From contig NZ_CP068760.1 in assembly GCF_016775705.1 (NCBI RefSeq), positions 2,542,001 through 2,606,000 of the forward strand: 64,000 nt of DNA, given 5' to 3'. Shown in pieces: positions 54,711 to 63,361 of this stretch. Position 1 is the stretch's first letter. Every line of letters begins with the position of its first letter. The notes below the pieces were generated by a model that was given only the letters and a program-made list of their open reading frames with translations, was not told the DNA's origin and did not search any database. The DNA comes from Chryseobacterium cucumeris. GTDB taxonomy: Bacteria; Bacteroidota; Bacteroidia; Flavobacteriales; Weeksellaceae. The translations under genes were made by a program, and so were the position numbers.

Positions 54711-54775
54711 TATGTTTTTGGACCCTTTTACCCGATGGGTAAAAGAGCGATCCGATCTCTCAGACTAAAAACATA
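54711..54775. ncRNA. multi-branched structured element (candidate RNA)
   Basis: Outer arms TATGTTTTT (54711-54719) / AAAAACATA (54767-54775). Inside, perfect nine-base hairpin CTTTTACCC-GAT-GGGTAAAAG (54725-54745) and a shorter GAG / CTC pair with the palindromic GATCCGATC. No tRNA features (no TTC loop). On the minus strand it lies between the small frame at 54825 and the terminator at 54639, so it may be part of a 3' UTR or a small RNA. Function unknown. Confidence 0.4.
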
Positions 54776-54824
54776 AAACAATATAATTAGTATAGATTTT
54801 CTATAGGCTTGTTTTGTTTTAAGA

Positions 54825-54905
54825 TTAGTTTCTTTCTCTTCTTACTGTCATGAAATATGAAGTAATTACGACTAAACCTGTTGCGATACCGATATAAGTT
54901 ATCAT
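54825..54905 (-). CDS. 26-residue membrane peptide (candidate small gene)
   Basis: Minus-strand frame from ATG 54905: a hydrophobic helix MITYIGIATGLVVITSYFMT followed by VRRERN. Length and layout resemble KdpF- or CydX-like single-helix peptides. Preceded by an A-rich leader. A transcript would also contain the structured element and end at the terminator 54639. No homologue name can be given; the coding status is unproven. Confidence 0.45.
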   Translation of the reverse strand: MITYIGIATGLVVITSYFMTVRRERN

Positions 54906-55385
54906 TTTGTATTATTTTTAATTATTTGACTTTTTTTTATCAATCTTTCAATTGCAATATTACTACTTTCAAATCATGTGCCAAAGTAAAATACTATGAT
55001 GTTTATCAGTGTATTAGTGTGTTTTGGGTTCATGTATCGGTGAATTTTTGTTTACAGTAAATTAATGTATTATTTGGAATTTATTAATGCTTTTGTTATT
55101 CTATCTGTAAAATTATGTGAATGTGTTAATCGTTTATCGACTTCTACATTGGACTTGATAAAACAAATAATAAATAATGCTTAGCATAATATTGTTTTAA
55201 AGTGTATTTTTTGCACGTTAATTTTTCACTTCAACCAGATTTTTATGTTAATAAAATTTATTTTTAACACTGATTTCTATGTTGGAATTTTTGTCAGCTG
55301 TCATATTTCATGTCAGAGAGAAATAGGAGTTTGTGTCACAACTGAAAATAACATTGTCTGCTGACCGATGGCTTGGATGTCATTT
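54906..55385. other. AT-rich intergenic region without visible gene
   Basis: About 480 bases of A/T-rich sequence, with no plausible open frame, hairpin or repeat. Probably only promoter region. Confidence 0.5.
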
Positions 55386-55386
55386 T

Positions 55387-55417
55387 TTGAATTACCCGGG
55401 GGCTTTTATTACTTTTG
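55387..55417 (+). promoter_or_regulatory. promoter of the SMR gene (TTG-N20-TACTTTTG)
   Basis: TTG at 55387-55389, 20-base spacer, TACTTTTG at 55410-55417. This is a good match to the Bacteroidota promoter TTG-N19..21-TAnnTTTG. The start of transcription would be close to the ATG at 55426, leaving little or no leader. Confidence 0.7.
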
Positions 55418-55425
55418 TATAAAGA

Positions 55426-55770
55426 ATGAATTTTATGGGACGCAGTTATATTTTTCTTGCTCTGGCAATCATATTTGAAATTATTGCCACTACTTTTCTG
55501 AAAAAATCTGAGGAATTTTCCAAACTATGGCCATCTGTAGTAACAGTTGCCGGATATGCCTGCGCTTTTTATTTTTTAAGCCTTACCCTTCGTCAGATTC
55601 CTGTAGGAATTACCTACGCCATCTGGTCCGGCGTAGGGATTGTATTTATAACGATGATCGGAGTGATAGCCTTCAAACAGATCCCGGATCTGCCGGCTAT
55701 CATTGGTATTGCCCTGATTGTAACCGGAGTGATTATTATCAATGTATTCTCAAAAATGGGAACCCATTAA
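55426..55770 (+). CDS. small multidrug resistance (SMR) transporter, EmrE/QacE-like
   Basis: 114 residues, four membrane helices. The essential Glu is in IFEIIATTFLKKSE (first helix). YAIWSGVGIVFI is the third-helix signature and LPAIIGIALIVTGVIIINV the fourth. It exchanges protons for hydrophobic cations. The sequence follows the EmrE/QacE branch rather than the guanidinium (Gdx) branch. Start at 55426 (MNFMG) or 55435. Overlaps the convergent glycosyltransferase gene by four bases at the end. Confidence 0.93.
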   Translation: MNFMGRSYIFLALAIIFEIIATTFLKKSEEFSKLWPSVVTVAGYACAFYFLSLTLRQIPVGITYAIWSGVGIVFITMIGVIAFKQIPDLPAIIGIALIVTGVIIINVFSKMGTH

Positions 55771-56423
55771 ACAATAATATCCTGCTGCATTTGCTGCTGC
55801 TTCCAGTGTTCAGACCTTTTTTTGTATAAAAAGAACTTACCCAGTTTATATTTGAACTTTAAAAAACCTCTGAACTCAATGCCGTCAAATAAAGTAAAAG
55901 GAATAGAAGGATTTTCTGCCAGAGACTGTTTTATACCCTTACTGAAGACAGTAGGACCAGTAGTAGCGTGTACATCATTCGGATACCGGTGATTATTGAT
56001 ATTATCAAGCATCAGTTCTAATGTTTTCTTAAGAAAAGGATGGTTTTTATTAAAAATAAGTCCCCATTGCACATATAAATTGGCATGTCTTTCCGCACTG
56101 ATCACCGCTTCGTCACTTTCTTTGATAAGTTCCCGGAACGGCTTTACGATACTGCTGTCAATATCCAGATAAATGCCTCCTTTTTTATATAAAATAGCGT
56201 ACCTGAAAAAGTCAGCTTTTGCAGCACCAATTGTCAGTTTATGGTACGTTTCGATATAGCTGGGAGGAAATTCTTCTGTGAGAAATTTTTCAATATCACT
56301 GTCATCATAAAAGAAGTAGCTGTATTCCGGATTCTTTCTTTTCATATTCCAGATGTGATATCGTGTAATAAAAGGAAGTTTTTTGGTTTTAAAAGTCTGA
56401 AATATTTGTTTGGGTACTGCCAT
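55767..56423 (-). CDS. glycosyltransferase with DXD motif (GT32/capsular type)
   Basis: 218 residues. PKQIFQTFKTKKLP at the N terminus, the ADFFRYAILYKKGGIYLDID block with DXD (about 84-103), and HATTGPTVFSKGI: all characteristic of the OCH1/GT32 family and of sugar transferases in capsule or lipopolysaccharide loci. It transfers a sugar from a nucleotide donor; acceptor unknown. Stands outside a polysaccharide cluster. A startless open frame overlaps its 5' end (56389-56601). Confidence 0.85.
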   Translation of the reverse strand: MAVPKQIFQTFKTKKLPFITRYHIWNMKRKNPEYSYFFYDDSDIEKFLTEEFPPSYIETYHKLTIGAAKADFFRYAILYKKGGIYLDIDSSIVKPFRELIKESDEAVISAERHANLYVQWGLIFNKNHPFLKKTLELMLDNINNHRYPNDVHATTGPTVFSKGIKQSLAENPSIPFTLFDGIEFRGFLKFKYKLGKFFLYKKRSEHWKQQQMQQDIIV

Positions 56424-56667
56424 GTCCTGTTTTTAATAAATTCTTATACAAATTCTTAAATCCTTTTTCGTCAGTAATGTGCATGCAGTAATAAGAGTTT
56501 TCATAAGGAGAAGGGAATCCCTGAAATTTGAAACAGCTTATGCCGGCTTTGTTTTTTGATTGTATTTTGAAGAAATGGTTAAAAGCCGGAAGAAGAAAAT
56601 TTTAATTTTTTTTTAATCTTCCAGCTTGTGAATTTTAAAAATAAGTTCAGATATTGTACAATCAGTT

Positions 56668-57099
56668 TTATTTTTTTAAGGGTTGAATGATAGATTGGAA
56701 AAAATTGAAGGTGAAAATCCTGTCGTAGAATATATCCAGGCTGTTTTCAATAATTGCATCCGTGTAGCAGGCAGTATCAGGAACAAATGTTTCCTCTACA
56801 AAAACAAACCAGAGTTCTGAAAGTCTATGTCTTCTTCTAAACTCTTCAGACGCATTGCTGTCGGGAACGGCAGAATGTTTAAGATCACAAAACAGGATTC
56901 CTTTTTTCTCCCCTTCATGGACTACAATATTAATGGAATGATGCAGGTAACTAACAATTTTCATTTTTGCATCGAAACATTCTACAAAATGGTGAAGGTC
57001 AATAAGCTGTATTACTTTTTCTTCCTGCTGAGATTCGGTCATAAAAAAACATTCTATTGATATTTCCTGAGTGAGTTCTTGAAAAGCTGTTAATTCCAT
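56668..57099 (-). CDS. hypothetical protein, 143 residues
   Basis: Soluble, no signal peptide. SINIVVHEGEKKGILFCDLK and RLSELWFVFVEETFVPDTAC are the most ordered parts; C terminus FNFFQSIIQPLKK. Rich in acidic and aromatic residues. I do not recognise the family. Divergent from the LytTR pair at 57288, and the palindrome at 57155-57231 lies between the two. Confidence 0.6.
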   Translation of the reverse strand: MELTAFQELTQEISIECFFMTESQQEEKVIQLIDLHHFVECFDAKMKIVSYLHHSINIVVHEGEKKGILFCDLKHSAVPDSNASEEFRRRHRLSELWFVFVEETFVPDTACYTDAIIENSLDIFYDRIFTFNFFQSIIQPLKK

Positions 57100-57154
57100 A
57101 TGTGTTCATTTATCAGCACAAAGGAATAGAGAAAAGAAGGATACAAATTTGTTT

Positions 57155-57231
57155 TTATACAAAATGGCTGGTATTTTATACGAAATCCTGAAGCATGATC
57201 ATTGGTATAATAAAATACCGGTTTTGTATAA
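57155..57231. promoter_or_regulatory. long imperfect palindrome upstream of a LytTR two-component operon
   Basis: Outer arms TTATACAAAA (57155-57164) / TTTTGTATAA (57222-57231), inner arms GGTATTTTAT (57170-57179) / ATAAAATACC (57210-57219), centre of about 30 bases. A -7-like TATTTTTG follows, about 20 bases before the kinase ATG at 57288. It could be an autoregulatory site or bind the product of the divergent gene. Confidence 0.55.
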
Positions 57232-57287
57232 TAAAACAACTTTAATTTCCGTTATTGCCTATTTTTGTAATAAAATGAGCCTGCCAT

Positions 57288-58364
57288 ATGAAATATAGCC
57301 CGTGGAAATTTGAAGAAACCTTTGTGATCGATTTTCTGGTGGAAGCGAAGTATGGATTCCGAAGGCATCTGCTGTTCCTGATCTTCTTTTTCTTTTTACT
57401 GTACAGCGCAAGATTCTGGCACTGGTATTCCGGAATATATCAGTACTATGTTTTATTCTTTGTGTATGTGATTCTGATCGCAATGGTCTACATTAATATA
57501 TATGTATTGGTTCCTCGGTTTTTCTTTAAAACAAAATATGTCACTTATCTTGTTCTGCTCGTCCTTATGGGTGTGATGGGACTTAATTTCATCGGGTACA
57601 GTTTCAGACATCTTTTTCAGGATTTCAGAACACAATACATTCCGAAAGATAATGAAAGAGGAGGCATTTATGAGGGCGTTCTGATGTGTATTCCGATCAT
57701 CCTGACGACGACAACCATCAAACTTCTGCAGAAATGGATCAGTGATAATAAAAGAATCAATGAACTGAGCAATCTTACCCTGAATATGGAGCTGAATGAA
57801 TTGAGAAACCAGATCAATCCGCATTTTCTGTTCAACATGCTGAATAATGTAAAAGCATTGATCAGAACAGATCCGGCCAAAGCATCTGTAGTCATTGTAA
57901 AACTTTCCGAGTTTCTCAGATATCAGCTGTATGAAAACAGCGAAGAAAAAACGTTGCTGACTTCAGAGATTGATTTCCTGTCTAACTTTTTAAATCTTGA
58001 AAAAATAAGACGGGACAATTTTTCTTTTGACATTCAGGTCAATATTGATCAAAGAGTAATAAGCAGTACCTTTATTCCTCCGAATCTGTTTACCACTTTT
58101 GTAGAAAATGCGGTAAAACATAGTGTGGATCTTAGTGGAAGAGAATCCTGGGTGAAAATAGAAATCAATATCGATAATCGGCTGCTTTATTTCAGATGTG
58201 TGAATTCAAGAAGTGAAGGTTATCTTCCTGCGGACAAAAGGAGCAGTGGACTTGGGCTCGCCAATATCACGAGAAGACTGGAACTTCTTTATAATGATAC
58301 TTTTGATTTGAAGATAGAATCTGATGATACAGAATATAGTGTAAATTTAAAAATTCCCGTGTGA
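57288..58364 (+). CDS. sensor histidine kinase, LytS/YehU type
   Basis: 358 residues. Four membrane helices in the first 150 residues (about 28-45, 55-75, 85-105, 130-148), then phosphoacceptor H179 in NQINPHFLFNMLN and an HATPase_c domain with FVENAVKHS (N box) and SSGLGLANI (G box). Similar design to the kinase at 22125. Translationally coupled to the response regulator (stop TGA overlaps ATG by one base). Confidence 0.92.
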   Translation: MKYSPWKFEETFVIDFLVEAKYGFRRHLLFLIFFFFLLYSARFWHWYSGIYQYYVLFFVYVILIAMVYINIYVLVPRFFFKTKYVTYLVLLVLMGVMGLNFIGYSFRHLFQDFRTQYIPKDNERGGIYEGVLMCIPIILTTTTIKLLQKWISDNKRINELSNLTLNMELNELRNQINPHFLFNMLNNVKALIRTDPAKASVVIVKLSEFLRYQLYENSEEKTLLTSEIDFLSNFLNLEKIRRDNFSFDIQVNIDQRVISSTFIPPNLFTTFVENAVKHSVDLSGRESWVKIEINIDNRLLYFRCVNSRSEGYLPADKRSSGLGLANITRRLELLYNDTFDLKIESDDTEYSVNLKIPV

Positions 58365-59086
58365 TGAATTGTATTATAATTGATGATGAACCTCTGGCAA
58401 GATCCGAGATGAGATCGCTGATCGCTGAAATTTCCGGTATCGGTATCCTTGGGGAATTTTCCAATGCGCTTTCTGCTCTCGAATTTCTTAAAGATAATGA
58501 GGTAGATCTTATTTTCCTTGATATAGAAATGCCTATGGTAACAGGTCTTGAATTTGCAGAAATGCTTCCGAAAAAATCACTGATCATTTTTACAACTGCC
58601 TATTCCCAATATGCCCTGAAAAGTTATGAACTGGAAGCAGTAGACTATCTTTTGAAACCTATTGATCCGCAAAGGCTGGAAAAAGCAATTGATAAAGCGG
58701 TACTTTACACCGAACTTTTATCTAAGAATACCGTGAAAAATACGGTAGAATCCAATACCGCAGACTTCCTGTTCATAAAGGCAGAACGCAGGTTCTATAA
58801 AATCAGTTTTTCAGATATCAAATTTATTGAAGGGCTCAAAGACTATGTCGTTATTCATACAAAGCAGCAAAAGCTGATCACTGCAATGAATTTGAAAACC
58901 ATTCATCAGAAGATTTCCGGGGAAACCTTTATCAGAGTCAGCAAATCCTACGTGGTGAATATGAATTATATAGATTCATTTGACAATCATAATATATATA
59001 TTGAAGATTCCGAAATTCCTCTTGGTGAAGTCTACCGCTCCGAGTTTTTTACAAGATTTGCGGGAGGTCTTCTCAACTCAGACTAA
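58364..59086 (+). CDS. LytTR family response regulator
   Basis: Start at ATG 58364; a preceding GTG at 58361 is in frame but the coupled ATG is preferred. 240 residues. Receiver domain with D7/D8-E9 acidic cluster, phosphoacceptor near D53 (IFLDIEMPMV), and Lys in LLKPID; LytTR DNA-binding domain in about 130-235 (FIKAERRFYKISFSDIKFIE, VSKSYVVNMNYIDS). Second LytTR pair of the window. Confidence 0.93.
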   Translation: MNCIIIDDEPLARSEMRSLIAEISGIGILGEFSNALSALEFLKDNEVDLIFLDIEMPMVTGLEFAEMLPKKSLIIFTTAYSQYALKSYELEAVDYLLKPIDPQRLEKAIDKAVLYTELLSKNTVKNTVESNTADFLFIKAERRFYKISFSDIKFIEGLKDYVVIHTKQQKLITAMNLKTIHQKISGETFIRVSKSYVVNMNYIDSFDNHNIYIEDSEIPLGEVYRSEFFTRFAGGLLNSD

Positions 59087-59169
59087 TACATGAGTAATAG
59101 GTAATGAGCTATAATATCAGTCAAATGATTAGAAAATTGGTGTAAATCTGTGTAATCAGTGGAAAAAAA

Positions 59170-59232
59170 TAGCTAAGCCCGTTAGACAAATAAAAACAAT
59201 CAACGGCTTCAGCCAAAAAATAAAAATAGCGG
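59170..59232. repeat. dispersed repeat fragment (CGGCTTCAGCC type)
   Basis: GCTAAGCCCGTTAGAC and CGGCTTCAGCCAAAA, related to 15566-15627 and 19724-19775. Just before it, TGTAAATCTGTGTAATCAG is another dispersed fragment. Confidence 0.65.
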
Positions 59233-59237
59233 TTTAT

Positions 59238-59972
59238 TCAATAAAGCTTCTGATCCTTTTCACAATAAAAACTTCTTCTTTTTCCTACGCCCGTTTGTTT
59301 CTTAACCAATTTTTGTCCACAAACCGGACACACCGATTTTGTATGAACCAGCCAGTGCTTTTTCAGAACAAATTCTCTTTTCCATTTCAGAAAATCGAAA
59401 CTGTAATTTCTGGCTTCAGCGATTAATTCTTTTCTTTTTTTAGCAGGAAGATTACCCACTAAGCTTTCCGGCTGTACGCCAATCCTGAAAAGAACCTCAT
59501 TTTTAATAATATTTCCCACACCCGAAAAAATATCCTGATTCATCAATGCATCACAAACCATCATTTTCGGATTGGATTTCAATTTCTCTTCTGCTTTTTT
59601 GGGATTCCACTGATCGCTCATCACATCGGCTTCCCAATCAATGCTGGAGAGAAAATCAATATCTACGGATTTCACAGAGCAGGTATAAAAATAAATACTT
59701 CCGGTAGCGAAAAACAAGGCTAAACGCAAACTTTTATCCGGCTTGGTCTGCTCATCAATGCTATAAGAGCCAAACATTAATAAATGAATCCGGATGGCTG
59801 CTTTTTCAAAAACGAGGTAAGTCTGTTTTCCAAAAGTACGGATTTCGAGAAGAGTCTGGCCAATGAAAGAATCTTTCTCAAATTGGGCATTCCCTGAAAC
59901 TTCTGTCACTTGCTGTCCTGCAAATGGCTGCAGGCTTTCTTTCATTAATATGATGGATGGACCTTCAGGCAT
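59238..59972 (-). CDS. endonuclease VIII-like DNA glycosylase (Fpg/Nei family)
   Basis: Start at ATG 59972, because the mature enzyme must begin PEGPS: the N-terminal proline is the catalytic nucleophile of this family. 244 residues. N-terminal beta sandwich, an H2TH region (about 145-200, DALMNQDIFSGVGNIIKNEVL) and a C-terminal zinc finger starting C-P-V-C. The finger has only three of the four Cys: FYCEKDQKLY ends the protein with Asp in place of the last Cys. Repair of oxidised bases is the family role. Confidence 0.85.
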   Translation of the reverse strand: MPEGPSIILMKESLQPFAGQQVTEVSGNAQFEKDSFIGQTLLEIRTFGKQTYLVFEKAAIRIHLLMFGSYSIDEQTKPDKSLRLALFFATGSIYFYTCSVKSVDIDFLSSIDWEADVMSDQWNPKKAEEKLKSNPKMMVCDALMNQDIFSGVGNIIKNEVLFRIGVQPESLVGNLPAKKRKELIAEARNYSFDFLKWKREFVLKKHWLVHTKSVCPVCGQKLVKKQTGVGKRRSFYCEKDQKLY

Positions 59973-60061
59973 ACGTTTGTTTTGAGATAAAGATTCAAAT
60001 AATATTCCATAGCTGCATACAACCTGATTTTTATCCCAAAACAAACCTGTTTAGAATGTTT

Positions 60062-60691
60062 TTAGGCCAGTTTTTGTCCTACAAAACGAATGACGGAACC
60101 TGTCCCGTTGTGAAATAGTCCCTCATTGAGTTCTATTTCTTTTTCAGCTAATTCAATAATATCATAATCCGGAAAATCGGCTTTGATTTCCTCAATAGAA
60201 AATAAGGATTCAATATCCTTTGGACCGCCTACTTTCTCGTTCTTTGCAATATATTCCAGATGGTTTTTACTGAAAGCTTCGAAAATAATAAAACCGCCTT
60301 TACGCAGATACTGATTCAGCATCTGATGGATAGAAGATTTAATGTCTCCCGGGAAATGAGCATAAATAAGAGCAATGGCATCAAATTGTTCTTTCTGATA
60401 GTTCAACGTTGAAAGTTCTCCAACCTGATAATCAATGGTGGTTTCCAGTTGTTCTGCAAGTTGTAATGCTTTATTTCTGCCGTTTGCACTGATATCAAAA
60501 GCTGAAACCTGCCATCCCTGTGTTGCTGCGAAAACTGCATTCCGGCCTTCACCTTCAGCAGGAAAAAGTATTTTTCCGGGCGTTATCCGTGTTAATTGTT
60601 CTCTGAGATAATTGTTGGGTTCTGTTCCATACGCAAACTCTTTGGTGCTGTACCTTTCGTCCCATCTGTTGAGCCATGTGTTGTCTGTCAT
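60062..60691 (-). CDS. class I SAM-dependent methyltransferase
   Basis: 209 residues. W-x2[17 protein letters not shown] at the N terminus, motif I region [38 protein letters not shown], and a terminal block with [13 protein letters not shown]. This matches the TehB/tellurite-resistance-like and thiopurine-type methyltransferase group. Donor S-adenosylmethionine; acceptor unknown. It lies 89 bases upstream of the glycosylase gene on the same strand. Confidence 0.88.
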   Translation of the reverse strand: MTDNTWLNRWDERYSTKEFAYGTEPNNYLREQLTRITPGKILFPAEGEGRNAVFAATQGWQVSAFDISANGRNKALQLAEQLETTIDYQVGELSTLNYQKEQFDAIALIYAHFPGDIKSSIHQMLNQYLRKGGFIIFEAFSKNHLEYIAKNEKVGGPKDIESLFSIEEIKADFPDYDIIELAEKEIELNEGLFHNGTGSVIRFVGQKLA

Positions 60692-60879
60692 TGTATTAAG
60701 AATTTAAAATTGACATGAAGAAGAATCATTCATAATCTTCAATGTATTAGTTACACCAAATGTAAAATATTTCATCAAGTTTTCCGATCCCTAAAAAACG
60801 TTTACTATAATAGATTTTTTGAATGGAAGATCTCACTAATAAAAATCTAAATACTATTCCGTACAATTAAAATTTGGAG

Positions 60880-60887
60880 TAATTTTG
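60880..60887 (+). promoter_or_regulatory. -7 box of the dgt gene
   Basis: TAATTTTG, five bases before the ATG at 60892; transcription would start at or next to the start codon. Confidence 0.5.
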
Positions 60888-60891
60888 AAAA

Positions 60892-62250
60892 ATGATGAAT
60901 TTAAACCAGATTTTCACCAATCAACGTACAGGAAACAATCCACAGACCAAAGCTTCGCGAACTGATTTTCAAAGGGATTTCGATAGAATTATCTTCTCTT
61001 CTGCCTTCAGAAGACTGCAGAATAAAACGCAGGTTTTTCCCCTTCCGGGAAGTGTTTTTGTGCACAACAGACTTACGCATTCTCTGGAAGTATCATCCGT
61101 AGGAAGAAGTTTGGGAAGTATTATCGGTGAATTTATTGCTGAAGATTTTAAAAACGACCTCACTGAAGATTCAAAGAATTTTTATCTCTATAATTTAGGA
61201 AATGTAATTGCCGCAGCGTGTTTGTGCCATGATGTGGGAAATCCTGCATTCGGACATTCCGGAGAAGATGCCATTGCCAGCTATTTTGAACGAAATGAAA
61301 AGGATCTGAAATCAAAATTCAATGAAAAGGAGTGGGCAGATCTGGTTAATTTTGAAGGAAATGCAAACGCCATCAGAGTATTGGCACAGCAGCAACAAGG
61401 AAAAGATGCAGGAGGTATCCAGCTGACATTCTCAACGCTGGCAAGTATCGCAAAATATCCGTGTGAAGCGGTAGCGAAAAAGAAAGGAATTATTCACCGG
61501 AAGAAATTCGGGTTTTTCCAGAATGAAAAAGATATTTTCCTGGAAATTGCCAAAGGAACACAGCTTATTTCTGAAAGTGAAGAACCTCACATTTTTAAAA
61601 GACATCCTTTTGTATGGCTCGTAGAGGCGGCTGACGATATCTGTTATAACATCATTGATATGGAAGATGCTCACAGATTGGGAATTGTTTCCACAGCAGA
61701 CTGCAAAAACCTGTTTTTCGAGCTGGTAAAATCGGAGACGGATGATGTTCAGAGAATTGAAACAAAGTTACGTTCTATATCCAATGAAAATGAACAGATT
61801 TCTTATTTAAGAGCAAAAGTAATCAATGCATTAATCAACAAATCGATTGAGATGTATAAGCATAACTTTGAAACGATTCTTGAAGGAAATCTTAGTAATG
61901 GATTACTTGATATTTATAAAAAAGAAAATAAAGCACTGCAGGATATCGAAAGTTTCTCGGTAGAAAAAATTTACAATCATAAAGCTGTTGTTGAAATTGA
62001 AAATGCCGGTTACAATGTAATGTATGAATTGCTGGATCACTTTATTCCTTCCATTCTGAAGTCTAAAGATAACAGAAAATCATATGATGAAAAAGCTTTG
62101 AAATTAATTCCAAAGCAATTCATTTACAATGACGGCACCGATTATCAGAAAGTTCTTGGGGTTATTGATTTCGTTTCCGGAATGACAGATAATTACGCTA
62201 CCGATTTATATAGAAAAATTAAAGGAATAGACATCGGAATGACCGTATAA
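60892..62250 (+). CDS. dgt: deoxyguanosinetriphosphate triphosphohydrolase
   Basis: 452 residues. HD-domain enzyme that cleaves dGTP (or dNTPs) to nucleoside and triphosphate. H63 in RLTHSLEVSSVGR, HD pair H113-D114 in CLCHDVGNPAFGHSGEDAI, and EAADDICYNIIDMEDA with the last metal Asp (about 245-250). Length fits the family. The first two codons are both in-frame ATG/ATG. Monocistronic between convergent genes. May also affect phage susceptibility by lowering dNTP pools, as known for some members. Confidence 0.93.
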   Translation: MMNLNQIFTNQRTGNNPQTKASRTDFQRDFDRIIFSSAFRRLQNKTQVFPLPGSVFVHNRLTHSLEVSSVGRSLGSIIGEFIAEDFKNDLTEDSKNFYLYNLGNVIAAACLCHDVGNPAFGHSGEDAIASYFERNEKDLKSKFNEKEWADLVNFEGNANAIRVLAQQQQGKDAGGIQLTFSTLASIAKYPCEAVAKKKGIIHRKKFGFFQNEKDIFLEIAKGTQLISESEEPHIFKRHPFVWLVEAADDICYNIIDMEDAHRLGIVSTADCKNLFFELVKSETDDVQRIETKLRSISNENEQISYLRAKVINALINKSIEMYKHNFETILEGNLSNGLLDIYKKENKALQDIESFSVEKIYNHKAVVEIENAGYNVMYELLDHFIPSILKSKDNRKSYDEKALKLIPKQFIYNDGTDYQKVLGVIDFVSGMTDNYATDLYRKIKGIDIGMTV

Positions 62251-62257
62251 ATTCTAT

Positions 62258-63349
62258 TTACTGTAATAATTCAGAAGCCTCTTCAATTAGTGATCTCATT
62301 AAAGCAGAGGCTTTTTTATGCTTTAAAAGCGGCGCAATCTGACCGGACCAGAAGAAAACCAGATCATTTTTTTGCTGTTCCAAAGCTGCTTTTCTCAATG
62401 CCCCCATAAAATGTGTCTGCAATGGGAACGGTAATGTTTTTTCTGTTGCTGCCAATACATCTCTTGTGATTTTTGTCGTAATTCCACGTCCTAATCTTCC
62501 GGTATAAGCTCTGGTTAAAGTAGTGGATTTCGCAGCTTCAGAAAATAAAAACTCTTTGTGTATCGGTAACGCTCCGGATTCTTCAGTAGCCAGAAATGCT
62601 GTTCCGATTTGTACAGCATCGGCTCCCAACTTAAAAGCCCCCGCAATTCCACGGCCGTTGGCAATTCCTCCTGCAGCAACTACAGGAATTTTTACCTTAT
62701 CTTTAATCAATTGAATCAAAGAAAAAGTTCCCGTTACAGAAAACTCAGCACTATCCAGAAATGAAGGTCTGTGACCACCGCTTTCAAAACCGGAAGCCAC
62801 AATAACATCCACGCCTGTTTTTTCCAAAGCAATCGCTTCATCAAGTGTTGTTGCATTTCCCAAAACAACGGTTCCCTGACGATGAAGATCTTCGATGAGG
62901 TTTTCACCAAGCAGTCCAAACATAAAGCTGAAAACTTTAGGCTTTATATCCAAAACCACCTCCAGCTGATTTTGAAATCTCGATTCAAAAGGGAGTGGTG
63001 TTGAAGGAATATCCGTCTGCAGAAGATCAAAATAAGGTTTGAAAGTCTCAACAGCCTTTTGGTATTGTTCTTTTGTGTGTTTTTCGTTAATGATATCGTG
63101 ATCGCTTACCCAGAGATTGAGATTATAAGGTTTGTCCGTTTTGGATTGTATGACTCTGTGAACGTCATAGATTTCCTGCGGTGACAAAGTATACGCTCCG
63201 AAACCTCCCAATCCGCCGAGATTACTCACTGTTGTTGTCAGTTCAACGGTGGAAAGGCCTCCGCCAAAAGGTCCCTGCAGAATAGGATATTCTATTCCCA
63301 GTAATTCCGTAATTCTATTTTTATTCCACATGATTGTATTGGTTTTCAT
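62258..63349 (-). CDS. nitronate monooxygenase (2-nitropropane dioxygenase family)
   Basis: 363 residues; a start at 63331 (MWNKNRITELLGIEYP) is as likely as 63349. YPILQGPFGGGLSTVEL (about 20-36), FMFGLLGENLIEDLHRQGTV, VIVASGFESGGHRPSF with the FMN-binding GxEAGGH-like segment (here GFESGGH), VAAGGIANGRGIAGAFKLGADAVQIGTAFLA (in two blocks) and FMN phosphate site. The enzyme oxidises nitronates with FMN and O2. Co-directional with the NTF2-like gene behind it. Confidence 0.92.
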   Translation of the reverse strand: MKTNTIMWNKNRITELLGIEYPILQGPFGGGLSTVELTTTVSNLGGLGGFGAYTLSPQEIYDVHRVIQSKTDKPYNLNLWVSDHDIINEKHTKEQYQKAVETFKPYFDLLQTDIPSTPLPFESRFQNQLEVVLDIKPKVFSFMFGLLGENLIEDLHRQGTVVLGNATTLDEAIALEKTGVDVIVASGFESGGHRPSFLDSAEFSVTGTFSLIQLIKDKVKIPVVAAGGIANGRGIAGAFKLGADAVQIGTAFLATEESGALPIHKEFLFSEAAKSTTLTRAYTGRLGRGITTKITRDVLAATEKTLPFPLQTHFMGALRKAALEQQKNDLVFFWSGQIAPLLKHKKASALMRSLIEEASELLQ

Positions 63350-63361
63350 TAAAAATCTGAA

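Noticed and set aside
54711..54775. tRNA gene
   Set aside because: The fold is branched but lacks the T loop consensus and acceptor geometry of tRNA.
55321..55425. Guanidine riboswitch upstream of the SMR gene
   Set aside because: The promoter maps next to the ATG, leaving no leader, and the protein follows the EmrE rather than the Gdx branch.
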